A stretch of DNA of 64,000 bases, from NCBI GenBank assembly GCA_918797485.1, contig CAKKNE010000005.1:4402001-4466000 (forward strand), given 5' to 3'. Of this stretch, positions 26,727-36,382 are shown piece by piece. Below the pieces are notes generated by a model, which was given only the letters and a program-made list of their open reading frames with translations, was not told the DNA's origin and did not search any database. Made by a program: the position numbers and the translations under genes. The DNA comes from Pelagomonas calceolata (lineage: Eukaryota > Sar > Pelagophyceae > Pelagomonadales > Pelagomonadaceae). How positions within the stretch are numbered: position 1 is the first letter of the stretch; every line of letters starts with the position of its first letter.

Positions 26727-29000
26727 TTAAGCGGGGAACGCGAACCCCACGCTCCGCTTGTCGCTCTTCGCCCGCCGCCGCCGCGCGGGCGACCCCGCGC
26801 CAGATGCCTCGTCCTCGTCCTCGGTGGAGCTCTCCGCCGGCGGCGGCACGGGGAGCTCCGGGGCGTCGTCGCTCGCGGCGTCGAGCGCCGCGGGCACGTG
26901 AAGCGCCTCCTCTAGGTCTCGCAGCGCGTGCTGGCGCGCGAGCGCCTTATATCTCCGCGGCCGGTCCCGGTGCAGACGAAACAACTCCGCCGCGAGGCGG
27001 TCCGCCTGGCGTTTCACTCTCAAGTCGTTGCCCAGCGGCTGCGTGCCCCGCGCGCCCGCCTCGTCGTCAATACCGCCGTCGCCGTCCTCGTCGCCGTCCC
27101 TAGCTAACGCGTTCTCGGGCCGCGCCGCGGCCGGAACCAAATCAGGCTCCGGCTCCCTCAGGAGCTGGACGATGCGATCCAGGAGCCACTTGACGTCGCA
27201 CATACCACTCCACGTGTTTAGTAATTGCGACACGAAGGTCTCGCCGGAAGGCGCGACGTCGAAATTTAGGTGTATGACCCGGCGTGTAAAGGCGACGCGC
27301 GGCGGCGACACGGGGTAGCAGTGGTCGCCCGAAATCCTCAGTCTTAGTAAGCGGCCCTCGTACGGCGTCCCAACCAGCACTTCACCTAAAAACGTCGCCT
27401 CCAGGGAGGGAAAGGGCTTCGTCGCGTGCAGCGTCAAGTCCGAGACTCCATGAGGCAGGTTCTTGTACCCCAGCTTCCGCCCATGTTGATCCGTCGCCTC
27501 CCGCACCAATTCATCCACCTGCTTCTTGATCTTCTCCAGCCCCAACGACCCCTTGAAGGCACCTTGTAGTACCGACGTCCCGACATTAAACTGTCCATCT
27601 TCACATTTGCCCATGAGCTGGCAGAACTCCCCAAAATCGATCTCGAAGTTCCTATTCTTGTCGACCTGGCCCAGTACACTTTTGAACTCGTCGTCCGTCA
27701 AATCATGGCCCAAGTTGCGCATGGCTGTCGAGAACTCGTCGAGGTCGAGTAATCCATCACCACTCGTATCAAACTGACCGAAGGCTACGGTCAATGAGGC
27801 GACTGTTTCATCATCCAGATCCAATTGCGAGCGCAATTTATCGGAGAGGACATACTTCGTGACCCGTTTTTTCACTATTTTGTCGCCCACCCGTAGATCA
27901 TCTAACATCCCACAGAACTCGTCGAAGTCCAAAAAGCCGCCGCCATCGGCGTCGTATCTCTGGAAAACTTCTTCGACTTCCTCGAGAGGCATCGGTAAAC
28001 CATGAGACTCCAAGCATTCGGTCGTACCGGGTAGCGTGACACCAGCTTGGTTGTGGCCGACTAACCCTTTCCAGACGGCGTACATCTGTCGGAGTTCCGG
28101 TGTGAGCGCGTTGACTTGCTGTGGGGAGAGAGCGGCAGAGCAAACATTGCAGGCGGGATTATCACAACAAGCAGGCAAAGGGATGAACCGTCGACCGACG
28201 TCGCCGAAGGGTCTCTTGGACGTCCTTAACTGCTTGATCCGTTCGCGCGCGATCCACTCGCACACTTTTGGATACGTACAATGTTTCATGGAAGTACAAC
28301 CCAAATCCTCGCGGCAATACCTAGCTTTCGCCGACGCCACGATCGGGTTCTCGAAGGCGCACTCCATCAAAGTAGTCACATGTTTACGTTCACAGATGCC
28401 CCTTTTTAACTCAGAACCGGCCTCCCTTAACTTTTGGAGCGTCGGCGCGTCGATGGCCGCGGCCGTATGGGCTGGTAAGTACAAGGGGTCGTTGTGCGCC
28501 ATGCCGACGCAACCGACTTGCGCCGCCCGGCGTTGCACGGCGACCTTGTGGCTCCGGAAGAGCGGGCGGACATCGACAGTGCCTTCTTCCTTGTTTGAAC
28601 GGGGAGGAAAGTTATTCTGGTGGTACGCGTCCCATACTGGCGTCCGTTCTGCGGGCCGTCTCACCACGGCCGTCGTCGGCGCCCAGTCCTTCAGCGCGAC
28701 GGCGGCCGGCTTCACATGGGAAGGCTCGTACGCGTCGAAGGAGGCCCGTTTTCGGTCATTTATTATAGTCCCTCGAGACCGCTCGGCCTTCGTCGGGCTC
28801 GTCGGCGGGCTCAGGGGCGCGACCTTGCGGCGGCTGACCTGGCGCGGCAGTTTGCGCTCCGTCGGGAGCGGTGTCGGCTCGGGGCTCCGCGGCGTCGGCT
28901 CCGGCGACGGGACGGGCGACGGGATGTAGACGGCGCGCTGCGGCGGGCCGCCGTCGAGCGTGCGGGCGATGCGGTTCCCGCTGGCGTCGACGGCGGGCAT
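26727..29000 (-). CDS. EF-hand / E2-like (UEV-type) fusion protein
   Basis: The 757-residue protein has a Pro-rich N-terminus. A Cys-bearing region follows (~200-280, including HCTYPKVCEW and CCDNPACNVC). Three EF-hand loops come next: DADGGGFLDFDEF (~349), DTSGDGLLDLDEF (~408) and DKNRNFEIDFGEF (~445). Residues ~535-620 fold like a ubiquitin-conjugating domain: FLGEVLVGTPYEGRLLRLRI, CYPVSPPRVAFT, VIHLNFDVAPSGETFV, and LLNTWSGMCDVKWLLDRIV. Where active E2s have the catalytic Cys (HPN...GxICL), this reads GETFV, so it should not form a ubiquitin thioester. It would thus be a calcium-responsive UEV-like adaptor; that role is inferred. The tail is acidic, then basic. Confidence 0.82.
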   Translation of the reverse strand: MPAVDASGNRIARTLDGGPPQRAVYIPSPVPSPEPTPRSPEPTPLPTERKLPRQVSRRKVAPLSPPTSPTKAERSRGTIINDRKRASFDAYEPSHVKPAAVALKDWAPTTAVVRRPAERTPVWDAYHQNNFPPRSNKEEGTVDVRPLFRSHKVAVQRRAAQVGCVGMAHNDPLYLPAHTAAAIDAPTLQKLREAGSELKRGICERKHVTTLMECAFENPIVASAKARYCREDLGCTSMKHCTYPKVCEWIARERIKQLRTSKRPFGDVGRRFIPLPACCDNPACNVCSAALSPQQVNALTPELRQMYAVWKGLVGHNQAGVTLPGTTECLESHGLPMPLEEVEEVFQRYDADGGGFLDFDEFCGMLDDLRVGDKIVKKRVTKYVLSDKLRSQLDLDDETVASLTVAFGQFDTSGDGLLDLDEFSTAMRNLGHDLTDDEFKSVLGQVDKNRNFEIDFGEFCQLMGKCEDGQFNVGTSVLQGAFKGSLGLEKIKKQVDELVREATDQHGRKLGYKNLPHGVSDLTLHATKPFPSLEATFLGEVLVGTPYEGRLLRLRISGDHCYPVSPPRVAFTRRVIHLNFDVAPSGETFVSQLLNTWSGMCDVKWLLDRIVQLLREPEPDLVPAAARPENALARDGDEDGDGGIDDEAGARGTQPLGNDLRVKRQADRLAAELFRLHRDRPRRYKALARQHALRDLEEALHVPAALDAASDDAPELPVPPPAESSTEDEDEASGAGSPARRRRAKSDKRSVGFAFPA

Positions 29001-29395
29001 GGTTCCAGGACCGAAGCGTCGGCGTCCAACGTGTTAGGGTCGCGTTCGACGTGCTAGGGCGCACCCTCACTAGTAAGCCAGGCAGAGATTCCACCGACCC
29101 GTCGACGGCGTCGAGGGCTCCGGCGTCGGCCCCGTCAGCTGAGGGAGCAGCCCTCACCCGTTCGGACGCTCTGAGGCTGCCCCGGCGCCTGGCTGCCCGG
29201 AGCTTGACAACGCCGTGTTTGCTAGTGCCTTACATGCCGCTAGCTAATCTTGCCCATCACGGCCGCAACTGGCTCTCTTGCAGGCGTTAGGATTTGGTAA
29301 TCGCTGCAGAGCATCTTCGGCAACCCCCCGAGCATGCGCTTCATCGGTGTGGCATTATCATAGCAGCTGGCCGACACTGCACGCTGCACACTGCT
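29001..29395. promoter_or_regulatory. Divergent intergenic region
   Basis: 395 bp between divergent starts, with a GCTAG motif at 29221-29243. No coding signal. Confidence 0.55.
29221..29243 (+). repeat. GCTAG palindrome-ended motif, copy 5
   Basis: GCTAGTGCCTTACATGCCG then CTAGC; 153 bp upstream of the hydroxylase-like gene. Confidence 0.8.
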
Positions 29396-30148
29396 ATGGC
29401 AGACAGCGACCTGCCCCCATCCCGCATCAGTGCCGCGGATGCTCAGGCGACTCCCGTGGTGCGGCTGCCAGCATTTCTCAGTTCGGAAGAGATCGTAGAG
29501 ATCGATGCGTTTCACGCGGCTCAATCACACGCGTGCGGACGCCTCGCCAAAGCTAGTTGCGCGGTCACGGGAGCCGCGCTCTGGACCACAACATACCTTT
29601 CCACTGATCGACGATTCAACGCGCGGTTCCCGGGGCTACTCGCCCGCATGCTCGCTGCGGCGCGGGCAGCGGACAGAGCGCATTTCGGAGATTATGCGTC
29701 GCGAGTGGATGTCGTACCACGAGTTGTAGAATACCACACAGTCACGCCCGGTGGCGCGCTAAAACATGAGCAGCACTACGATAGCGGTAGCATATACACG
29801 TTTGACGTCATGCTCGCGCGGCCCGGCGACGACTTCGACGGAGGCGAGTTCGTGGCCCCCGACGCCGGCGACGAGGAGCCCTTTTTTGTTAATTCTGGCG
29901 ACGCGATTGTGTTTTGTTCACACCGCCACCACAGCGTGCGCCCCGTCACGCGCGGCACGCGGCGCGTCCTCGTCGTCGAGTTCTGGGAGGGCGAGGAGCG
30001 CGCCTGTGGCCATAGATGCGAACGCGCAAGCGGCCCCTGCCGCGTGCGACCGCTCCGCGCGATGGTCGAGGAGAGCCTCGGGGAGATGTCCGAGGACGAC
30101 CGCGCCGCCGCCGAGCGATTCCTCCGCGGCAGGACTGTGTTGTCTTAG
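29396..30148 (+). CDS. Prolyl-4-hydroxylase-like 2OG-Fe(II) oxygenase
   Basis: From the ATG at 29396 the protein has 250 residues. The double-stranded beta-helix core shows EYHTVTPGGALKHEQHYDSG with the HxD metal pair (H-Y-D, ~residue 125). The distal segment is DAIVFCSHRHHSVRPV, and after it TRGTRRVLVVEFW supplies the Arg/Lys that would bind 2-oxoglutarate. No signal peptide is seen, so it may act in cytosol or nucleus on proteins, like P4H-domain or OGFOD-type enzymes. The substrate is unknown. The stop is only 2 bp from the stop of the convergent CEP104-like gene. Confidence 0.8.
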   Translation: MADSDLPPSRISAADAQATPVVRLPAFLSSEEIVEIDAFHAAQSHACGRLAKASCAVTGAALWTTTYLSTDRRFNARFPGLLARMLAAARAADRAHFGDYASRVDVVPRVVEYHTVTPGGALKHEQHYDSGSIYTFDVMLARPGDDFDGGEFVAPDAGDEEPFFVNSGDAIVFCSHRHHSVRPVTRGTRRVLVVEFWEGEERACGHRCERASGPCRVRPLRAMVEESLGEMSEDDRAAAERFLRGRTVLS

Positions 30149-30150
30149 TA

Positions 30151-33100
30151 TTACTTCTTCTTACGCGAGAAAAACCCTCCCTTCTTCTTGGCGGCCTTCG
30201 CGGGCTTCGCGTCGGCGGGGTGGACCTTGCCCGAGGGTTTTGATGACGCCTTCGCCGCCGCTTGCGCAGCTTCGCGCTTCTGCTTTTCCGCGTCGAGGGC
30301 CGCCTGGGCCGCCTGCGCGGCCTTGTCCGCGTCGAGCGCATTCGCGTGGAACTCGCTGCATTGGTCCTTCACATTCCTGATATCCAGTCGCGCGACGCTC
30401 GCCGCCGCCTGGTCAGCCGCGGCCTTCGCCGCCTCGAACGCCTTTCGTGACGCCACGCGGTACTTCGCCTGCGTCCGCACCCGAAACCCGGCCTTCCAGA
30501 CGACCTGCAGCTTCCGCGAGGAGACCGCATTCAATATAGCTTCGAGCCGGCGCGTCTTGTCGTCCTTTTCTCCGCTCCTACCCACGCGACACGCCTCGAC
30601 CGCCGAGCGCACGGCCTCGGCGGCCGCTTGGGCGGCCTTCCGCGCCGCGGTCGCCGCGTCGCTGGCGGCGTTCGATCGCGCCGCGGCATGGCGAGCGGCG
30701 GCCTTCTTCAATCGTTTCGCCTCGGCAGCGACGGACGGCGCCGACCCGTGCCGCCGCGCCATCTCCGCGTCGACGCGCGCGAGTGCACGTCTTAAGCGAG
30801 CATCGTCGTCCGCGATCGTATGGAGGTCATCGGCCAGCGTCTCCGACGGCATGATCGACGGAGATCCAAAGGCCTTGAGGATGTTCCGCCTCCTCAGTAT
30901 TTCTTGACCCACATTCCTCATCTTCGCGTCCACCGCCCAGTCGTCGGCCGAGGCCCACCGACTGTCGCCCGTCTTTTCGTCCAGGATGTACTCGTGGCCG
31001 GTCTCCGGGTCCGTGTACCTCACGAGCCCGCTCTTTCTCGAGGGGGACAGGATGGACGACGTCCTGTTTTGAAAGGCTCTTCTGAGCTTCCGGCGAGCGT
31101 CCCTATTACAAGCTACCAAAGAAAAGTCCTTGCCCGACGACACGCGCGCGACGGCCGCCGCATCTACCAGAGCCGCATACAACGCGCCTATTAACGAAGC
31201 GGCGGCGCGACAGACCTCTTGTCTTGGATCTTGACGGAGTACCGCTTCCGCTAGAGATGCAATATCGCGCGCATCCAACACCGAATCGTCGCGCGCGCCG
31301 AAGCGCGCCACCAGCAAGGCCAACGTCCGTAGTCTCGCAGCCGCCAATTTCGCGGGCTGCGACGGGTGGCCCAAAACCGCGGCCGCGTGTCTCCTGGAAT
31401 CGGTCTCCTCCATGACGTGCGCGCCGACGGGCGGCGGTCTCGGTAAAACGGCGGCGGCAACTAATGGTGCCCCTAACCAAGGCGTCCTCGCTAGCCTCGA
31501 CACGCAGCGCGCCGCGACTCGCGCCGCGCGCCGAGAAGCGGCGTGTGAGCTCCGTTCGTCGGTGTCGCTGCAGTGGCGCGCGCAGCGCTGACATACGAGG
31601 GGTAGCAACGCCCGCAACGCCGCCAAGGCGTCCTTCAGCGGCGCGCCTTTTCTACAAATACCTCGTCGTAATAACGTCGTCGGCGCCAGGACGTCATCAC
31701 CATCATCTCCCGGATCACTCCGTATCGTTTGATAGGTCGGGCTCTCGGCGATGGTCGAGTGCGACACGTTCCGATCCAGGCGCTTCTTCTTGCCGCGGAA
31801 AAGATCAACCAATAACCGACAAGCCTCCGCGAAGACGTCCGCGCTTTCGGACGAGAGGCCCTGTTGTAATAAAGCGCAGAGGGCCGCGAATAGCAAACGC
31901 CGCCGCTTCCATCCCTCTTCCCATTGTAGGATTCCAGCGGCCTCCGCCAAAGCTTCGGTATCGATGCGCGACCGGCCGTCGCGCACCAGCACCAAAACCT
32001 GCCGTCTCATCAACCAGTTGCCCTGGCACGCAAAGGCCAACGCTAACGGCCCGATGGTGGCCTTTAAAGCTTTCGAGACGGCCTCTCTCTTGACAGAAGT
32101 GGACTTGTACAACAAGAGCGAGAGGTCATCGTCGTCCGGTGGTGGTGGACACCCACCGGGCGGCGCTGAAGGTGGAGATAACCGGACCGCATGCATCTGC
32201 GCGAGAGCGTCCGCGACGCCGTCGACGTCCGCCACGCCTTCATGGGCCATCCAGCGTACGAGTCTCGAGGAAACACTTTCCGTATGTAATAACCTCTCAC
32301 AATGATTGCGCGCTCGGTCCCTCCTCGCTTCTTCTTCTTCAGACAATCTAGCTGGAGTTGGCGGTCGGGCGACGTCTTCGTCGTCACTCAGGTCCAAGTC
32401 CAGCGGCCTTTTCAGCGTCTCGAGGGGGTATTCGTCGAAGCCCCACCAGCCCCTATCTGATGAGGACGGCATGGCCGCCTCAGAAATGTATGACCAGTCC
32501 TGGGCGCCACTAATCGGCGACTTGAGTGTAGCCATCGGGTCGATCGTCTGGTCGTTCTCGTCGTCACTGGACGCCTGGTCGTCCGATTCCGAGGAGGATG
32601 CATACGAATCTTCATCAAACACGTCTCGCTGCGATTGGTCTCGCGCGCGTCTTCTCGCCGCGACTCTTGCGGCAGCCGCCACGTCCGCGACAGCGTCCGC
32701 GGCGTCGCGTTCCCGCGCCTTCTCCAATTGTTGCGCGTCGAGGAACATGTCCCCGTCGTCGTCCGGTAATAGCAGGTCCGTGTCAGGAGACGTCACCCAC
32801 TTGTGACAGAAGACGCTGCCCTCTTTACCTGAAGAGGACGCCTTCCGGTCCGAGAGGTGGATGACGTCGTCGTGCGTCGCCAAGGATCTCGCAGCATCAG
32901 TACGACGCTGCTTTCTGAGGGTTTGCGTCTCGGCCTTGGCCGTGCGCGCGGCGTCGAAATCTTCCCTTTGTACAGCGTTATGCTGCCGTTCTTGTGATCT
33001 TCTGATATCCTCGTCGGCCCTCACAGCTGTTACTTCGGCCTGCTTCAAGGCTTCGGCCGCTTCTTTGCGATGTTTTTTACGTGCGCGGTGCTGCGCCGTC

Positions 33101-33906
33101 GCCAAGGCCGCGAGCACAGCGTCGTCCTCCGCTCTCCCGGTCTCGGCCGCGGCGTCGAGCTCGCCCTGTCGCGCTTGTTGGATCGTTTTTGCGGTTTCCT
33201 CCTCGTCGTCGTTATCGCTATCAACAGATGTTGTTCGATGGGACAGCCGCATTAACGCCAGCGACTTCACTACGTCCGTGGCCACGCCAGCTTTACTTAA
33301 TTCTTCTTCGGCCGCGTCCCAGCGTATCTTCGAGATTACAGGTAAGTGTCGACATTCCATGGACTTGCCTAATAATGCTACGCGAGCAAAGCCCACTCTC
33401 GACCCATCGCCATTCCGATCGCCCGGCAATGGAGCTCTAACCGGCTCGTGGATCACGAGTCGCACGAACTTCGTGCGCTTCGCACTACGAGCCAGCCGCG
33501 CCACCTTCCTTTCCCTAGCGTCGGAGCCCTTCCTTGCCAGATTATTTTCGCCGAACGTGATGGACCCGCACCGCGTAAAGACCGCCGCGCAATATTCTGA
33601 AAGCCATTTCTTGCGTTTTTCGTCGGTCACGACGTCGTCTGCAGTTTTTGAGAGGAAGGCATCATCCAGAGGGTCCCCTGCTGTAGTAGCGTCATTTCCA
33701 GGAGCCGCGAAGACCTCGACTTTCGTCGGAGCCCGGTCGCCCGGCGCCACCAAGCGCAACCCGTCGAGCGTGCAGTCGCCGACCCATAACCCTAGCTCGA
33801 CGGGCCAGCGATGCCGCGCGTCGCTCGTCCAGCCTCCTCTTGGTGTCTCCAGGCCCCTCGCGTCCTCGCCTAGGATGACGACGAAGGGCAGTTCTCCTGA
33901 GGCCAT
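30151..33906 (-). CDS. CEP104-like ciliary/centrosomal protein with WW-like motif
   Basis: The 1251-residue single-exon gene begins with a beta-rich domain (residues ~1-190, with ITFGENNLARK, KFVRLVIHEPV and VGFARVALLGK) like the jelly-roll of CEP104. Then comes a coiled coil containing the family-like HNAVQREDFDAARTAKAE. Next are acidic linkers and a helical-repeat region (~600-900), compatible with a TOG domain. A WW-like motif follows (YTDPETGHEYILDEKTG then DSRWAS, ~965-990). The end is a long Ala/Lys coiled coil with a basic tail (KKKGGFFSRKKK). CEP104 tracks microtubule plus ends at ciliary tips. Orthology is inferred from the domain order; the WW-like part is not in the animal protein as I know it. 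Confidence 0.6.
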   Translation of the reverse strand: MASGELPFVVILGEDARGLETPRGGWTSDARHRWPVELGLWVGDCTLDGLRLVAPGDRAPTKVEVFAAPGNDATTAGDPLDDAFLSKTADDVVTDEKRKKWLSEYCAAVFTRCGSITFGENNLARKGSDARERKVARLARSAKRTKFVRLVIHEPVRAPLPGDRNGDGSRVGFARVALLGKSMECRHLPVISKIRWDAAEEELSKAGVATDVVKSLALMRLSHRTTSVDSDNDDEEETAKTIQQARQGELDAAAETGRAEDDAVLAALATAQHRARKKHRKEAAEALKQAEVTAVRADEDIRRSQERQHNAVQREDFDAARTAKAETQTLRKQRRTDAARSLATHDDVIHLSDRKASSSGKEGSVFCHKWVTSPDTDLLLPDDDGDMFLDAQQLEKARERDAADAVADVAAAARVAARRRARDQSQRDVFDEDSYASSSESDDQASSDDENDQTIDPMATLKSPISGAQDWSYISEAAMPSSSDRGWWGFDEYPLETLKRPLDLDLSDDEDVARPPTPARLSEEEEARRDRARNHCERLLHTESVSSRLVRWMAHEGVADVDGVADALAQMHAVRLSPPSAPPGGCPPPPDDDDLSLLLYKSTSVKREAVSKALKATIGPLALAFACQGNWLMRRQVLVLVRDGRSRIDTEALAEAAGILQWEEGWKRRRLLFAALCALLQQGLSSESADVFAEACRLLVDLFRGKKKRLDRNVSHSTIAESPTYQTIRSDPGDDGDDVLAPTTLLRRGICRKGAPLKDALAALRALLPLVCQRCARHCSDTDERSSHAASRRAARVAARCVSRLARTPWLGAPLVAAAVLPRPPPVGAHVMEETDSRRHAAAVLGHPSQPAKLAAARLRTLALLVARFGARDDSVLDARDIASLAEAVLRQDPRQEVCRAAASLIGALYAALVDAAAVARVSSGKDFSLVACNRDARRKLRRAFQNRTSSILSPSRKSGLVRYTDPETGHEYILDEKTGDSRWASADDWAVDAKMRNVGQEILRRRNILKAFGSPSIMPSETLADDLHTIADDDARLRRALARVDAEMARRHGSAPSVAAEAKRLKKAAARHAAARSNAASDAATAARKAAQAAAEAVRSAVEACRVGRSGEKDDKTRRLEAILNAVSSRKLQVVWKAGFRVRTQAKYRVASRKAFEAAKAAADQAAASVARLDIRNVKDQCSEFHANALDADKAAQAAQAALDAEKQKREAAQAAAKASSKPSGKVHPADAKPAKAAKKKGGFFSRKKK

Positions 33907-34480
33907 CGTGTCCGTTCTGCGTCCTTTGCCTTTTTCTGCGCGTAAAGGCGCTCGTTCTTGCAGCCGGCTTCGCGAGGTGTGGCTAGCTAACCAACTGTGT
34001 CTTGGACGAGGACCCGTCGCGCGGGGCAGTGCGTGCGTGGCGGTGCGGGTGTCCCGGTCGCTGCTCAGCAGGGCTGCCCCATCGTTGCTCGTTTTTCAAG
34101 CCGCAGTTGTACGAGTCGTTGGCTGGGCTGCCCTGCGCCGGACATCGACCTCGCGGCCTGCTCTGGAGCCGTTCTGGAGTGCTCGGGAGGGGTACGATGC
34201 CTATGTGAAGCTGTTACGACGTGTCTTTTTGTTTGCTAGTGTCTTTCCAGTTCGCTAGCCTGTCTTTAACATTTGCTCGTGGCGCTTGTCGCGCGCTCTG
34301 TGGAGCGAAGCGCTCGTAAATTAGGCGCTGGGAGAAGCGGTGTTGCTGCCGTCTCGGCGCCGCGCCGTTGCACGCGTCCAGAAACGCCACACGGCTAACA
34401 GGGTGCCACCCGAAAAATATCGATTTTGGCGCGGTCAGTACGACCGCAGCGGCTCTCGGCAGAGCGGAACTGCTACAGAC
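33907..34480. promoter_or_regulatory. Divergent intergenic region
   Basis: 574 bp between divergent starts. One GCTAG motif at 34235-34259; no coding signal. Confidence 0.5.
34235..34259 (+). repeat. GCTAG palindrome-ended motif, copy 6
   Basis: GCTAGTGTCTTTCCAGTTCG then CTAGC; 222 bp upstream of the HVA22-like start. Confidence 0.75.
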
Positions 34481-35431
34481 ATGCTCTCGGTGGTGGTGGC
34501 GGCCTGGGGCGGCTGGCTCAGCTTCCAAGCGCTTAAAGCGCGCAAAGCGCGCGACGACGTCGAGGCCGAGGACGCGGCCGTGCGCAAGGTCCTGCGCTTC
34601 TGGGCGTGCTACGCGTTCCTGCTGGCCTACGACGCCTACGGCTGCTTGACCTGGGTCCCGGGCCACAGCCTCGCGCGCGCGGCCGCCGTCGGGTTCGTCT
34701 TCTTGCTCCCGCCGGCCTGGGGCGCCACTGAAGTCGCGTTCTTCGTCGGCCTCCTCCCGACAGCTCATGCGAGCTGGGCCGTCGCGCACGGTGCCGTGTT
34801 CTCGGTGCTGGCAGTCGCGCACGACCTGGCGGCGGAGTGCGCGCGGCCCGGACTGTTTTCGCCGAAGGGCCGCGCGCCAAAAACGCCTCTGAAAACGCCA
34901 CCGGCGCGCGACGCGCGGCGGCGCATCGCTGAGCTCCTGCGCGACTCGGACGACAGCGACGACGAAGAGCCGGCCTCGTGCGTGGCCGAGCCGGGAACCC
35001 CACGCGTCCGGCCGACGCCGCGCGACCCGTGCGAGTCTCTGGATTCTGTCGCGTCCGCGCCGTCGTCGCCCGGACTGCTGCGCGGCTGGTCGCGCGAGGT
35101 CTCGTCGGACGACGACTTCGACGCGGACGCCGCGACGCGTGCGGCGAAGAAGCTGAGGGTCGCGGAGCTGCGCGCGGCGCTGGAAGCCGCGGGAGCGGAT
35201 TCGAAGGGCCTGAAGCCTGCGCTCGTCGAGCGGCTCGTGGGCGTCCGGCGACGAGCCGCGTCGGGTCCGACGCTGTCGCCCGTCGCCTTTAGCGAGACGG
35301 ACGATGATCCTCCGCCTCGGGCGTCGCCCGCGAAGCGGGTGTGGGGCCTGCGACGGCGGTTCTCGCCGCGGAAACTGCGGACTCGGCGGCCCCGCGCTGC
35401 AGCGCTCTCCCCCGGGGAACCGTCCCAGTGA
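34481..35431 (+). CDS. HVA22/REEP (TB2/DP1)-like membrane protein with SAP motif
   Basis: From the ATG at 34481 the protein has 316 residues. The N-terminal ~110 residues have a TB2/DP1/HVA22-like hairpin pattern: VLRFWACYAFLLAYDAYG, then WVPGHSLARAAAVGFVFLLP and WGATEVAFFVGLLP. In that family these wedge into and curve ER membranes. A Ser/Asp-rich linker follows. Residues ~220-260 match a SAP motif: KKLRVAELRAALEAAGADSK then GLKPALVERLVG. SAP motifs usually bind DNA, which is unexpected on a reticulon-like protein. The tail is Arg-rich. The family assignment of the membrane part is moderate, the SAP part good. Confidence 0.65.
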   Translation: MLSVVVAAWGGWLSFQALKARKARDDVEAEDAAVRKVLRFWACYAFLLAYDAYGCLTWVPGHSLARAAAVGFVFLLPPAWGATEVAFFVGLLPTAHASWAVAHGAVFSVLAVAHDLAAECARPGLFSPKGRAPKTPLKTPPARDARRRIAELLRDSDDSDDEEPASCVAEPGTPRVRPTPRDPCESLDSVASAPSSPGLLRGWSREVSSDDDFDADAATRAAKKLRVAELRAALEAAGADSKGLKPALVERLVGVRRRAASGPTLSPVAFSETDDDPPPRASPAKRVWGLRRRFSPRKLRTRRPRAAALSPGEPSQ

Positions 35432-35618
35432 TGAGTATGTTTGTTGAAAGTATATTTCTCCTCCCGGGAACCGTCGTCGGGGGGTCGCGTTCGGGTGTAG
35501 CGGCCCAGGAAGATACCCTCATGCCTCCCGGAACACGCCGGCAGAGCGGGAATTAAGCTCTGAACTTCACTATCGGGGGTCAGTCGGAGAGGTCTGTTTT
35601 CAAAAGCCATCCGCCTAG

Positions 35619-35668
35619 GCCTGTATACATGCATATGTATATACATACATATATATATTATATATACG
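35619..35668. repeat. AT-rich microsatellite
   Basis: Alternating TATA/CATA units around TATACATGCATATGTATATA and ATATATATTATATATAC. Confidence 0.8.
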
Positions 35669-36002
35669 GATTCCTAGTGTGTCGATACGCTAGATCACCA
35701 GGTCTTGCGGCTCGCCAAAATACACCAGCGATTGACAGTGCCTTCTACCGTCCAAATGATACATCATATCAACTCCAGCCCAGTTTTCATACACATTCGA
35801 CGGAACCGGAGCCGACGGCCCGCGCTCGGAAGGCGGGAAAAGAATTCTACTAGACAACTCCCGAGTTTATGTTCGTTTCCTTCCATTTGTTAGGGGTAGA
35901 GTCCATCTAACCCGCATCAGCGACCACTGAGCTAGTTTAGATGCTCCGTTAGAGCCGCGCGAAACGGCGACTTTGAGACCCCGCGTTTACGTGAAAACAA
36001 GC

Positions 36003-36382
36003 AGAAGACCCAGACCCGCGAGTATCAGCGACGCCACCATCCAGATGGACCATAACGCCGTCGTTCTATTCACAATCGACCGACTTGCCCGTTCTCCGCG
36101 GACGACGGTGCGTACGCGGGGCACTGGATTGGCCCCAGACCGGTGGTTTATAAAATAAATTCGCGTTTGAGGCGCTTCAGTTGTAGGACGGGCCATCCGA
36201 ACCGCCTGAGCGGTCACACATTTGATTTACTGTTCCGAAGGCTCCCGGCGGCTCGTCTCTCTCGCGGCCCCAGGATCTCGTTTAAATGGGCACCAGGCCC
36301 AGACCTGCGACCATCAGCCCGTGTACCATCACCATGGACCATGACGCGACCATTTGCTCCATGACCGACCGACTTGCGCGAG
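36003..36382 (-). repeat. Diverged direct duplication with membrane-like coding look
   Basis: About 90 bp at 36003-36092 recur near 36290-36382, sharing blocks such as TGGACCAT.ACGC and GACCGACTTGC. On the - strand both copies can be read as a hydrophobic segment, one ending MVASLILAGLGLLLVFT, the other MVHGLMVAGLGLVP. Confidence 0.55.
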
